Notes: generated from the sequence alone by a model not told the origin. A DNA stretch of 64,000 nt from an uncultured Clostridium sp. (GCA_947575605.1 CANPNZ010000005.1:1-64000), one strand, 5' to 3'; positions 32,561-42,805 are shown, counted from the stretch's first letter. A program made the numbers and translations.

Positions 32561-33415
32561 ATGTCAAAATCAGGCATAGTAAATGTGAGAATGGTTATCA
32601 CAGAAGAAAAAATGTTATGCAATATAGATAAAATTCAAAAATTAATTAATCCAAAGAGTAAGAAACAAATTGTTCAATTAGAAGATGATTCTTACTTTAA
32701 AGATTTAATTGAGTCAATAAAAATGTATTTAATAGAATATCCAAAAAAGAAAAATTTTCCATCAAGTGTATATAAAGCAGCTTACGGGTTAGTTGAATTT
32801 GCAACGAACCAATTTGAAGAAAACACAAAAAAAATTGAAGAATTAATCAGACAAAGAGAACAAAATATAGCACAAGCAGGACAATTAAAAGAATTGTTGG
32901 AAGCAACTGAACTAGAAAATAGAGAAAAAGATTGGAAAGAAAAAGTAAAAAAAGCAGAAGGCACTTTTTCTGAAGATATGATAGAAGCTTTAACAATTGT
33001 TGGAAAAGCAAAAGAAGTTGAGAGTGAAGATTACCAAGATGCTATTAAATTATTAAATGCAAGAATTAATAATTTAGAAACCAATTTACATATTGAAATT
33101 GACATGGAAAGAATTGAAGATAGATCCAAAGCGTTAAGCTACATTGGAATAGAAATAGCAGATGCTTTAAAATCTATTCCAACACCAATCGAAGAACCTG
33201 AAGTAAATGTAGTAGCAGAAGAAACACAACAAGTGGAAGTGGCACCAGTAGCAGAACAACAATATGTAGAAGAAACAACATTTGAAGCAAAACCAAGTTT
33301 ATGGCAAAGAATTAAAAATAGCAAATTTGTAAGAGCAATGAAAGCAATTACAAGAATTAGAATTGTTTTGGATTATTCAGATGCACTTCCAGAAGGTAGA
33401 GGAGAAAATAATTAA
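32561..33415 (+). CDS. Conserved hypothetical protein
   Basis: 284 aa with RBS aaaggagg. Confidence 0.6.
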   Translation: MSKSGIVNVRMVITEEKMLCNIDKIQKLINPKSKKQIVQLEDDSYFKDLIESIKMYLIEYPKKKNFPSSVYKAAYGLVEFATNQFEENTKKIEELIRQREQNIAQAGQLKELLEATELENREKDWKEKVKKAEGTFSEDMIEALTIVGKAKEVESEDYQDAIKLLNARINNLETNLHIEIDMERIEDRSKALSYIGIEIADALKSIPTPIEEPEVNVVAEETQQVEVAPVAEQQYVEETTFEAKPSLWQRIKNSKFVRAMKAITRIRIVLDYSDALPEGRGENN

Positions 33416-33426
33416 TACAAATAAAG

Positions 33427-33460
33427 AGGAACTTGTCAATAGATAAGTTCTTTTTATATA
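33427..33460 (+). terminator. Intrinsic terminator (gaacttgtcaatagataagttcttttta)
   Basis: Hairpin plus T-tract after 33415. Confidence 0.7.
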
Positions 33461-33502
33461 GAGAAAAAAGGGGCATGCATCATAACATAGCCCCCAAAAA
33501 AA

Positions 33503-33682
33503 TTATTTGATTTTTTTCCGATAGTGCCACTTGTGTCCACAGCGGACGCACTCTACGGTGTAAATACGAGCCAGTGTCTGTCCATAACCAGGAAGGAGAG
33601 TATTTTCTACCTTTCTGCTTACGACCTCACCAGATAACTGATTGATCCAATTGTAACATTCTCTACATGCTCGTCTTCTTAT
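33503..33682 (-). CDS. Small zinc-ribbon-like protein (59 aa), apparent ATA start
   Basis: GGAGG RBS 7 nt upstream of ATA; (M)RRRACRECYNWINQLSGEVVSRKVENTLLPGYGQTLARIYTVECVRCGHKWHYRKKIK; CxxC pairs; followed by terminator hairpin. Confidence 0.5.
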   Translation of the reverse strand: MRRRACRECYNWINQLSGEVVSRKVENTLLPGYGQTLARIYTVECVRCGHKWHYRKKIK

Positions 33683-34163
33683 GCTTCTACCTCCTATGGC
33701 AATTATTTAATTACACAAGCATATTATATATCAGTAAACATAAAAAGATAAATTAAAATTTGACTTTTAAAGAAAAATAGAGTATAATAAAAAACAGTGA
33801 TTAGTAACGAATTGCTTAGTTGCTAAAGAATGAGATTTTATTATTAAGTAAAAAATGTATGAAAAGAGAAAATAAAGCAAATAATAGTAGAGATCGGAAT
33901 TAGAAAAAGTTTATTCTATGTTTAAGAAGAGAGAAAAAGTAAGCATAGACAGGAACTTTATTTATACTACATAGGATTAAGTTAGGATTCAAAGGATAAA
34001 TAAGAAAAATATTCTATATGATTGGATATCTCACATATATGTGAGTAAATTTTTTGCTGTTTCTAAAAGTAATTTAATAGTAATATAGGAAAATGTTTAC
34101 GAATGCTAACAAGGAAATTATTAATAAAATCAAAAAAATTAGAAAGAGAAAAGAGGAATATTT

Positions 34164-36119
34164 ATGGCAGAAGAAAAATTAGAAAATAAGCCAAAGAGAA
34201 GTTATGAAAAGAAAGAAAGAACCACAAGAACGACAAGAAGAAGTACACAAGAAGGAGAAAAAAATACGCGAACAACAAGACCATATCATAAAAGAACCAA
34301 TAATGTTAGTATAAAAAGTGAAAAAGAAAAAAGAGTTTCTATGGAAAAGATAGAAAATGAGGAAAAAGAAGAAGCAAAAACAAGTATAAATACAGAAAGA
34401 AAGAGAAGAACAACTACCAGAAGAAATAATAGAGCAAGTAAAAATAATTCTGTATTCAAATCATCTAAACTAAAGATAATTCCATTGGGGGGATTACATG
34501 AAGTAGGAAAAAACATTACTGTTTTTGAATATGAAAATGAAATGATTGTAGTAGACTGTGGATTGTCTTTCCCAGAAGATGATATGTTAGGAATTGACTT
34601 AGTCATTCCAGATATTACGTACTTGGAAAAAAATGTAGACAAAATCAAAGGACTAATTATAACACATGGACACGAAGATCATATTGGAAGTGTGCCATAT
34701 TTATTGAAAAAAATTAATATACCAATTTATGCACCTAGACTAGCCTGTGGATTGATTAGAAATAAATTAGAAGAACACAAATTATTAAGAAGTACGAAAT
34801 TAACAGAAGTAATGCAAGGGCAAACGATAAGCTTAGGAAAAAACTTTAAAGTAGAATTTATTAGAAGCTCACATAGTATTCCAGATTCTGTTATGTTAGC
34901 GATTACCACACCAGCAGGAACCATTTTACACACGGGTGATTTTAAGGTAGACTATACACCAATTGATGGAAAAATCATGGACTTTGGTAGAATTGCGGAA
35001 ATCGGAAATCAAGGAATTTTAGCTCTTATGTCAGACAGTACCAATGCAGAAAGAAAAGGATTTACCATGTCAGAAAGTTCGATAGGAGAAGTATTTGATA
35101 AATTATTTTTACATTGTACCAAAAGAATTGTAGTAGCAACCTTTGCTTCTAATGTGCATAGAGTTCAACAAATTGTTAATTCAGCGATTAAATACAATAG
35201 AAAAATTGCTGTATGCGGTAGAAGTATGATAAATATGATAGAAACAGCAAAAGAATTAGGCTACATCGAATGTCCAGATAATATATTTATTGACATTGAT
35301 ATGATGAATCACTATACAGATGAACAATTAGTAATCATAACAACAGGAAGTCAAGGGGAACCCATGTCAGCTTTAACAAGAATGGCTGCGGGGGATCATA
35401 GGAAGGTAAAAATAACACCAAATGATTTAGTCATTATTTCAGCAACTCCAATACCAGGAAACGAAAAATTTGTATCAAAAGTAATTGATGATTTAATGCA
35501 AATTGGGGCAGAAGTAGTATACAGTTCTTTAGAAACAATACATGTTTCAGGACATGCTTGTCAAGAAGAACAAAAATTGATATTGGCGTTGACCAAACCT
35601 AAATATTTTATACCAGTACATGGGGAATATAGACAACTAATTGCTCATAGCGAAACAGCACAAAGTATGGGAATCGATAAAGACAATATTATTATGATGT
35701 CAAATGGTAGAGTATTAGAGATTAATAAGGAAGGAGCAGAATTAACAACTTCTGTTCCAAGTGGTAGAATTTTAGTAGATGGATTAGGCGTTGGAGATGT
35801 AGGAAGTATTGTCCTAAGAGATAGACAGCATCTATCACAAGATGGATTAATTGTGATTGTGCTTACGATGGATTCTTCAACAGGAGAAGTGGTTGCTGGG
35901 CCAGATGTTATTTCAAGGGGATTTGTTTATGTTAGAGAATCTGAAAACTTAATGGATGATGTAAAGTCTGTGGTAAGACATGAAATAAAGAAATGCGAAG
36001 AAAGAGGTATTACAGATTGGGCAACAATAAAATCAACCACAAGAGAGAATTTAAGAGATTACATTTTTATGAAGACTAAAAGAAACCCGATGATTATACC
36101 AATTATAATGGAAGTGTAG
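34164..36119 (+). CDS. Ribonuclease J
   Basis: 651 aa; metallo-beta-lactamase ITHGHEDHIGSVPY; lysine/arginine-rich N-terminal extension. Confidence 0.95.
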   Translation: MAEEKLENKPKRSYEKKERTTRTTRRSTQEGEKNTRTTRPYHKRTNNVSIKSEKEKRVSMEKIENEEKEEAKTSINTERKRRTTTRRNNRASKNNSVFKSSKLKIIPLGGLHEVGKNITVFEYENEMIVVDCGLSFPEDDMLGIDLVIPDITYLEKNVDKIKGLIITHGHEDHIGSVPYLLKKINIPIYAPRLACGLIRNKLEEHKLLRSTKLTEVMQGQTISLGKNFKVEFIRSSHSIPDSVMLAITTPAGTILHTGDFKVDYTPIDGKIMDFGRIAEIGNQGILALMSDSTNAERKGFTMSESSIGEVFDKLFLHCTKRIVVATFASNVHRVQQIVNSAIKYNRKIAVCGRSMINMIETAKELGYIECPDNIFIDIDMMNHYTDEQLVIITTGSQGEPMSALTRMAAGDHRKVKITPNDLVIISATPIPGNEKFVSKVIDDLMQIGAEVVYSSLETIHVSGHACQEEQKLILALTKPKYFIPVHGEYRQLIAHSETAQSMGIDKDNIIMMSNGRVLEINKEGAELTTSVPSGRILVDGLGVGDVGSIVLRDRQHLSQDGLIVIVLTMDSSTGEVVAGPDVISRGFVYVRESENLMDDVKSVVRHEIKKCEERGITDWATIKSTTRENLRDYIFMKTKRNPMIIPIIMEV

Positions 36120-36338
36120 AAAATGCTAGGCATACCAGGACTTTTAAAGTTATGGTATGCCTATTTGTTACCCTTTTGTTACCCATCCATTGATTTTTGT
36201 TAGTAACAATGGAAAATAACTTGTTTTATTGTGTATAGTTTGTTGATAATAGAATAAAAATATTTTTGAAAATTCGACAAATTTCAACATACAAAGTTAA
36301 CATAATGTGATATAATATATAAAAAGGAGATGGTTGAT

Positions 36339-36515
36339 ATGAAAGAATATTATTTGAAGTCTCTAAAAATGATAAAGCTACTAGATATAAGAACAGTTAA
36401 GGAATATAACAAATTATTAGAAAATTACTTGATATTGAATGTTGAAAGTTTGAAATACATAAGTCAAACAAGAAGATTTAGCGAAATAGTCAAAATAGCA
36501 AAAGAAGTCGTATAG
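36339..36515 (+). CDS. Hypothetical small protein
   Basis: RBS aaaggaga; about 58 aa. Confidence 0.45.
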   Translation: MKEYYLKSLKMIKLLDIRTVKEYNKLLENYLILNVESLKYISQTRRFSEIVKIAKEVV

Positions 36516-36682
36516 GCTTCTTTTCTAATTTAAATTCTTATCAAATAGGTTATATATTATGCCAAAAGGTAGAAGTTAATCTTACGAAAAAAACCGTAAC
36601 TTGAAAAAAATAATACCTTGTAAACCTATAAAAAATCTGATATAATAAGTCAATAACAGAGAAAAGATAGGAGAGAAAGAGC

Positions 36683-38344
36683 ATGGATTATAAAGATTTA
36701 GCAAGTTTAATATTTCCAGAGGCAAAGGAAATAGCATATTATGAAGAACAATATCCAGAAAGAAACTTAAAAGAAGGAGCGATTGTTACAAGGTTTGCAC
36801 CAAGTCCAACTGGGTTTGTACATATAGGGGGATTATATCAATCCTTAATTGCTAGAAAGTTAACGAAACAAACAGAAGGAGTATTCTTTTTAAGAGTAGA
36901 AGACACAGATCAAAAAAGAGAAGTAGAAAATGGGGTAACAGGAATTGTAAATGCCTTAAAAGATTTTGTCATACTACCAGATGAAGGCATGATTTCTGAA
37001 ACGGATCAAAAAGGAAGTTATGGACCCTATAAACAATCTTTAAGAAAAGAAATTTACCAGGCATATAGCAAATATCTAATTGAGCAGGGAAAAGCGTACC
37101 CATGTTTTTGTACACCAAAAGAGATAGAAGGAATAAGAGCGAAACAAGAAGCAGCCAAAATTAGACCTGGATATTACGGGGCATGGGCTAAATGTAGAAA
37201 CCATACAGTAGAAGAAATGGCAGAGAAGATAAAAAAGGGAGACAGCTATATTATTCGTTTTAAATCACCAGGAAGAGAAGATAGAAAAATTAAACATCAT
37301 GATTTAATCAAAGGAAATGTAGATTTTCCAGAAAATGACCAAGATATTGTTATTATCAAGGCAGATGGATTACCAACCTATCATTTTGCACATGCCATAG
37401 ATGATCATTTGATGAGAACAACCCATGTTATTCGTGGCGATGAGTGGCTATCATCTGTTCCCTTACATTTACAATTATTTCATGAGTTAGGTTTCAAAGC
37501 TCCTAAATATGCTCATATTGCCCCAATCATGAAAAATGATGAGGGAAATAAAAGAAAGCTAAGTAAAAGAAAAGATGCCGAAGCTGCTGTTAGCTATTAT
37601 GAAGAAGAGGGGATTCCAGAAGAAGCTGTCAAAGAATATTTATTAAATATTGCTAACTCAAATTTTGAAAATTGGAGAAGAGCGAATCCAGACAAATCAA
37701 TGGATGAATTTGAACTACAATTAAATAAAATGAGTGTAAGTGGTGCTTTATTTGATATGGTTAAATTGCTAGATGTCGGAAAAACTGTTATTTCAAGAAT
37801 GACAGCAGAGAAAGTTTATGAAGAAGCTAGTAAATGGGCTCAAAAACATGATGATGAATTAGTAAAAATGCTACAAGATAAAGATTATGCACTAAAGGTA
37901 TTTGGTATTGAAAGAGGGAATAAGAAGCCAAGAAAAGATATTTCAAAATGGTCAGAAGTAAAAGAAAATATTGAGTATATGTATGATGATAAATTTTATG
38001 ATAAAGTACAAGAATATCCTTATCAAGTGATAAATGACAAAGAAGAAATTAAAAAGATATTAACCGTATATTTGGAGAAATATTATGATGTAGCTGATGA
38101 TAAACAAACTTGGTTTGATAAGATTAAAGAATTAGCAGGAGAGATGGGCTATGCTAAAGAAGTAAAAGAGTTTAAGGCAAACCCAGACCAATATAAGGCC
38201 CATGTTGGTGATGTAAGTACCGTTCTAAGAGTGGCTTTAACGGCTAGAACGAATACACCAGATATGTATGAGATTATGCAGATTTTAGGGAAAGATAGAA
38301 TGGCAAAACGATTTGAAAAAGCAATACAGGAAATGGGGCTGTAA
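36683..38344 (+). CDS. gltX: Glutamyl-tRNA synthetase
   Basis: 553 aa; RFAPSPTGFVHIGGLYQSL, KRKLSKRKDAEA. Confidence 0.95.
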   Translation: MDYKDLASLIFPEAKEIAYYEEQYPERNLKEGAIVTRFAPSPTGFVHIGGLYQSLIARKLTKQTEGVFFLRVEDTDQKREVENGVTGIVNALKDFVILPDEGMISETDQKGSYGPYKQSLRKEIYQAYSKYLIEQGKAYPCFCTPKEIEGIRAKQEAAKIRPGYYGAWAKCRNHTVEEMAEKIKKGDSYIIRFKSPGREDRKIKHHDLIKGNVDFPENDQDIVIIKADGLPTYHFAHAIDDHLMRTTHVIRGDEWLSSVPLHLQLFHELGFKAPKYAHIAPIMKNDEGNKRKLSKRKDAEAAVSYYEEEGIPEEAVKEYLLNIANSNFENWRRANPDKSMDEFELQLNKMSVSGALFDMVKLLDVGKTVISRMTAEKVYEEASKWAQKHDDELVKMLQDKDYALKVFGIERGNKKPRKDISKWSEVKENIEYMYDDKFYDKVQEYPYQVINDKEEIKKILTVYLEKYYDVADDKQTWFDKIKELAGEMGYAKEVKEFKANPDQYKAHVGDVSTVLRVALTARTNTPDMYEIMQILGKDRMAKRFEKAIQEMGL

Positions 38345-38346
38345 AA

Positions 38347-38535
38347 ATGGATTATCAAGTGGGAGATATTGTGAGAACGAAAAAACAACATCCTTGTGGA
38401 AGTAAATTATGGGAAATTACTAGAGTTGGCGTTGATTTTAAGTTGAAGTGTCAAGGTTGTGAACATGTGATAATGCTACCAAGAGAGAAAGCTTTAAAAG
38501 CAATTACGAAGAAAATGGAAAAAGGAGAGGCATAG
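38347..38535 (+). CDS. DUF951 family protein
   Basis: 62 aa; YQVGDIVRTKKQHPCGSKLWEITRVGVDFKLKCQGCEHVIMLPR. Confidence 0.9.
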   Translation: MDYQVGDIVRTKKQHPCGSKLWEITRVGVDFKLKCQGCEHVIMLPREKALKAITKKMEKGEA

Positions 38536-38552
38536 CCTCTCCCTTTTCCCCC
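38522..38552 (+). terminator. Intrinsic terminator (ggagaggcatagcctctcccttttcc)
   Basis: Hairpin plus T-run. Confidence 0.7.
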
Positions 38553-38574
38553 TCTTAAAAAGTTAAATCTGTAT

Positions 38575-38907
38575 TTATCTCTTTGTTGCTCTCTTTGTTG
38601 CTCTCTTTGTTGCTCTTCTACGCTGCCGCTTCTTCAAGTGCTTTTTCTGATTTTTTGTACATCTTTTTTTTGTATAAGAACGCTCTTTCATCTCATCAAC
38701 AAAGGCTTTCTTTGAGCGAGCTTTTTGCTCGTTATGATGCCGATAGCGAGAAGTGGAGAGGTCTTTTTCTGACTCAAAATCTTCTTCTTCGTTATCGCCT
38801 TCAAAAGCTACTTTAACATCATCTTCAAGACATGCTTCATAAAAGGTGCAGTCTGATGGAGATGGACATTCGCAAGTGTTTGCATAAATACAGTTACAAT
38901 CTTTCAT
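38575..38907 (-). CDS. Hypothetical protein: Cys-rich N-terminus, acidic middle, basic repetitive C-terminus
   Basis: 110 aa; ends (ATKR)x3; GGAGGAAAC RBS; uses CGG twice in frame. Confidence 0.6.
   Translation of the reverse strand: MKDCNCIYANTCECPSPSDCTFYEACLEDDVKVAFEGDNEEEDFESEKDLSTSRYRHHNEQKARSKKAFVDEMKERSYTKKRCTKNQKKHLKKRQRRRATKRATKRATKR
38579..38614. repeat. 12-bp tandem repeat x3 (ctctttgttgct)
   Basis: Direct reading. Confidence 0.9.
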
Positions 38908-39127
38908 ACAGTTTCCTCCAGATTTGTTTTAGTCCAACCAATACATTGGTTAGTTTGCTTGGTTATCGCGTATCTATTGTTATTATAACATCAATATTAA
39001 CATAAATCAATATCATATGGTAAATTTATGAAAGATAAAATAAAAACGGTAAGTAACCAAACGACAAAAAATGACATATAATACAATATAGTATCAAACA
39101 AGGTACTATATTGGAGGTGACTTTAAC

Positions 39128-39406
39128 ATGGAGCCACAAGAAACCATTTATTGCTATGACAACAGAGAAGAAAAATGTGCAAAAAGAAGAAATTGTCTAG
39201 GAATAGTAGCAATCATACTATTAACAGCATTTGTTTTTGTAATTGGGTTAATTATTGGAGCAGCTTTAGCAGCAGCAATAATTATAGCATTACCAGCAAT
39301 CATTGTTTTAGCTGTAATATTAGGGTTATTGTTGATTTTAACAATTATCTTAATGTTCTGTAACTGTAAAAAAGAGAAAAAATGCAAATGTAAATGTTGT
39401 TGTTAA
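39128..39406 (+). CDS. Hypothetical two-TM protein with Cys/Lys-rich tail (CNCKKEKKCKCKCCC)
   Basis: 92 aa; RBS ggaggtg. Confidence 0.65.
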   Translation: MEPQETIYCYDNREEKCAKRRNCLGIVAIILLTAFVFVIGLIIGAALAAAIIIALPAIIVLAVILGLLLILTIILMFCNCKKEKKCKCKCCC

Positions 39407-39417
39407 TAAAAAATAAA

Positions 39418-39481
39418 GGAGTTTCCAAACAGGAAAAGTTTGCGAATAGCAAATTTTTTCTGTTAGAAACTCTTTTTTTAT
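39418..39481. terminator. Hairpin terminator downstream of 39128-39406 / engB
   Basis: aggagtttccaaacaggaaaag ... ttttctgttagaaactcttttttt. Confidence 0.7.
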
Positions 39482-40095
39482 TACTTTGGCAAGGTTATAA
39501 AAGGTTCAATAAAATCCCAAACATCATCTTGATAAACCTTTCTTTCGGAAGAAAACGGTAAGGTAGTAATATCACCAAGAGGATTTAATTGCTTTTGTAG
39601 AGAAACGACAGCTTCATCTACTTTTGTTTTAGCAATTTTGTCGGCTTTATTGGCTAAAATTAAACAAGGCAATTGAGAGGAAATTATGTAATTATACATT
39701 AATTTGTCGTTTTCAGAAGGACTATGTCTAATATCTACTAAGAAAATAATCAAAGAAATTTCTTTTCGATGGAATAGATATTGTTCAATAAATTTTCCAA
39801 CTTGTTCTTGTTCTTTTTTAGACATTTTGCTATAACCATAACCAGGTAAATCAACAAAATAGAAACAATCATCCATATTATAGAAATTGATTTGGCGAGT
39901 TTTACCTGGTTCACTACTAGTTCTGGCTAGTTTTTTTCGATTAATCATAGTATTAACAAAACTGGATTTTCCCACATTAGATTTTCCCACCAAAACGATT
40001 TCAGGTAATCCATTAGATGGATACTGATTTGGTCGAACAGCAGAAATTTCAAACTTTGGATTTTTAATTAGCATAATAGTTCTCCTTATTTGCAA
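39481..40095 (-). CDS. engB: Ribosome biogenesis GTPase EngB/YsxC
   Basis: 204 aa; GKSNVGKSSFVNTMI, VDLPGYGYSKMSK. Confidence 0.95.
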   Translation of the reverse strand: MQIRRTIMLIKNPKFEISAVRPNQYPSNGLPEIVLVGKSNVGKSSFVNTMINRKKLARTSSEPGKTRQINFYNMDDCFYFVDLPGYGYSKMSKKEQEQVGKFIEQYLFHRKEISLIIFLVDIRHSPSENDKLMYNYIISSQLPCLILANKADKIAKTKVDEAVVSLQKQLNPLGDITTLPFSSERKVYQDDVWDFIEPFITLPK

Positions 40096-41370
40096 TTTAT
40101 TGTTTCTAGTCCACCCATATAAGGTCTTAGAACTTCAGGAACAATGACACTACCATCAGGTTGATAATTGTTTTCCATGATAGAAATTAACATACGAGGA
40201 GGAGCAACGACAGTATTATTAAGGGTATGTGCGAAATAATTTCCGTTTTCACCTTTTATACGAATTCCTAATCTGCGAGCTTGGGCATCTGTTAAATTAG
40301 AACAACTGCCAACCTCGAAATATTTCTTTTGTCTTGGGCTCCAAGCTTCTACGTCACAAGATTTTGCTTTCAAATCTGCTAAGTCTCCACTACAACATTC
40401 AAGTGTTCTAACTGGAATGTTCATACTTCTGAAAAATTCTACGGTGTATGACCACATTTTATCGTACCATTCCCAAGATTGTTCTGGTTCGCAAACGACT
40501 ATCATTTCTTGCTTTTCAAATTGATGGATTCGATAAACTCCACGTTCTTCAATTCCATGAGCTCCTTTTTCTTTCCTAAAACAAGGAGAATAAGAAGTCA
40601 TGTTATAAGGTAGATTTTCTTTCTTTAAAATTTGATCTTTGAACTTACCAATCATAGAATGCTCACTGGTACCAATCAAATATAAATCTTCTCCTTCAAT
40701 TTTATACATCATGGCATCCATTTCTTCAAAACTCATAACACCAGTTACGACATCAGAGCGTATCATAAAAGGTGGAATACAATAGGTAAAGCCTTTGTTA
40801 ATCATAAAATCTCTAGCATAGGTTAAAACTGCTGAATGAAGTCTTGCTACATCTCCCATCAAGTAGTAAAATCCATTTCCGAGCCACTCTTCTAGCACTA
40901 TCTAAGTCAAGTCCTCCTAAAGATTCCAAGATTTCACCATGAAAGGGGATTTCATAATCTGGAACGATAGGTTCACCATATTTTTGTACTTCAACATTTT
41001 CACTATCATCTTTTCCAATAGGCACAGAATTGTGCATAATATTAGGGATTTTCATCATTCTGTTTTTGATTTCTTCTGCGTAGGTATTTTCTAATTTCTC
41101 ATTTTCTTCTAATTTCTGATTGATTTCATTTACTTGTTTTTTTATTTTATCAGCTTCCTCTTTGTTGCCAGCTTGCATTAAACTACCGATTTGATTGCTT
41201 AAACTCTTTCTTTCTGCCCTTAAATTATCTCCATTTAATTTAGCTTGTCTATTTTTTACATCTAAATCAATGACTTCATCTACTAAAACAAGTTTATGGT
41301 CTTGAAATTTCTTTTTGATGTTTTCTTTTACCATGTCGGGATTTTCTCTTAAAAATTTAATATCAATCAT
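40086..41370 (-). CDS. serS: Seryl-tRNA synthetase, requires +1 shift at CGG 40879-40881
   Basis: ORFs 40813-41370 and 40086-40898; skipping one C gives SARRVAGNGFYYLMGDVARLHSAVLTYARDFM. Confidence 0.95.
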
Positions 41371-41452
41371 ATTTTTTTTCTCCTCTCATTATCTGATGAC
41401 GCAATTATACTATATTTTCTAATAATTGGCAAGAAATTGGATAAAATAAGAG

Positions 41453-41483
41453 AAAGTTGCCCCAGTGGCACAATGGCAACTTT
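41453..41483. repeat. Short palindrome aaagttgccccagtggcacaatggcaacttt
   Basis: AAAGTTGCC/GGCAACTTT arms, related to the ttgcca repeat family. Confidence 0.6.
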
Positions 41484-41496
41484 AAAGGAGAAAAAA

Positions 41497-42339
41497 ATGC
41501 TTTTTGAAATTGTAAAATTTATTTTGTATTCAGGATTAATTGTTTTAATATCAAAATATATCTTGGTAATAACACTTCGAAAGTTAGCAGAGAACTTAAA
41601 TTTAAAACCTAAAACAGTAGGTAATATTGCTGGCTATGCTACTTCTGTACCAGAACTTTTAACGATTAGTGTTTCAAGTATGAAAGGATTTATGGGGACA
41701 AGCATTTTTAATATTGTAAGTTCCAATGTTATTAATTTAATACAATATATGGCTTCTATTGTTATGAACAGAAATAAAAAAGCTTTTGCCAATAGAGCTA
41801 TAAAAACAGATTTAGTACTTGTTGTTATTACAATATTAATTCCTATTATCTTAATATGGAAAAACATTGAAATCAATTTGCTTATTGTGCCTGCTTTCTT
41901 AATTTTATATGTACTATTTCAATATATCGATCATAATGTTCATAAATTGTATTTAAAAAAAGAAGATAGAGAAATAGAAAAACAAATTGAAAAAGAAGGT
42001 CTTATAGAGAAAGGCAATACAAGAAAAACCGCACTTTATATTTTGATTTTAATAGGAACAGGAATTCTATTATATGTTATAGGAGAATTGTTAGGTGATA
42101 CACTTAATAATTTGTGTAATCAATTTAATGTTTCACAAGTGGTAATAGGGATTTTGCTTGGTTTTATTACAAGTATACCAGAATTGATAACCTTTTTTGA
42201 AGCACAAAAGCACTATAAAACCAAAAAAGAGGATGATATGTTAGGTGTTGTGGAAGCAACGAATAATCTCTTGACTTCTAATGTTTTGAATTTGTTTATT
42301 ATTCAAACAATGGGAGTGTTAATTTATGTAATTTTTTAA
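41497..42339 (+). CDS. Sodium/calcium exchanger family (CaCA) membrane protein
   Basis: alpha-repeat-like VGNIAGYATSVPELLTI and VIGILLGFITSIPELITF. Confidence 0.75.
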   Translation: MLFEIVKFILYSGLIVLISKYILVITLRKLAENLNLKPKTVGNIAGYATSVPELLTISVSSMKGFMGTSIFNIVSSNVINLIQYMASIVMNRNKKAFANRAIKTDLVLVVITILIPIILIWKNIEINLLIVPAFLILYVLFQYIDHNVHKLYLKKEDREIEKQIEKEGLIEKGNTRKTALYILILIGTGILLYVIGELLGDTLNNLCNQFNVSQVVIGILLGFITSIPELITFFEAQKHYKTKKEDDMLGVVEATNNLLTSNVLNLFIIQTMGVLIYVIF

Positions 42340-42341
42340 AA

Positions 42342-42532
42342 ATTCAAGTTTCGAGTTTTTGTAGGTGGGGTTATCCTATATAATTTTTTTACACTTTGTG
42401 TGTCGCAGCCTTCAAAATAAAAGAAAGTTTGTCGGTTGCTCCAATCGCACTCGAATAGCTCGTTTGGTCGCTTACGCAGTGCTTCAAAAATTATATAGGA
42501 TAACCCCACCTACAAAAACTTGAAACTCGAAT
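42342..42532. repeat. Long inverted repeat element, copy 2
   Basis: attcaagtttcgagtttttgtaggtggggttatcctatataattttt / aaaaattatataggataaccccacctacaaaaacttgaaactcgaat; loop gtcggttgctccaatcgcactcg shared with 5197-5389. Confidence 0.9.
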
Positions 42533-42589
42533 GACAAAAAGCTTGACAAAAAGCTATAAGATAGTATATAATATAACACGTTACAAGAA

Positions 42590-42780
42590 GAAGTCAAACT
42601 TCTCACCTTATCCAAATAAGGAAAAAGGTTAGAAATAAAATAAATCCAAAGTATTGTACTTTAGGGCTTTATTATTGATTTGGCTTGTAACAAAGTCAAA
42701 TTTTTTAAATTGTAGGAATTTTCGACCAAAGGGAGAAAAGCTCCATACAAAATAAATATGCGTAACAACGTGAAGAATTT
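42590..42780 (+). promoter_or_regulatory. Candidate L20-type leader upstream of infC-rpmI-rplT
   Basis: About 200-nt structured untranslated leader before infC; position fits known L20 autoregulation in Firmicutes. Confidence 0.5.
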
Positions 42781-42805
42781 TTAAATTTTATGGAGGTGTT
42801 TTCAA

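Noticed and set aside
39175-39363. Overlapping same-strand ORF (MCKKKKLSRNSSNHTINS...)
   Set aside because: Alternative frame of the 39128-39406 gene; no RBS and low-complexity product.
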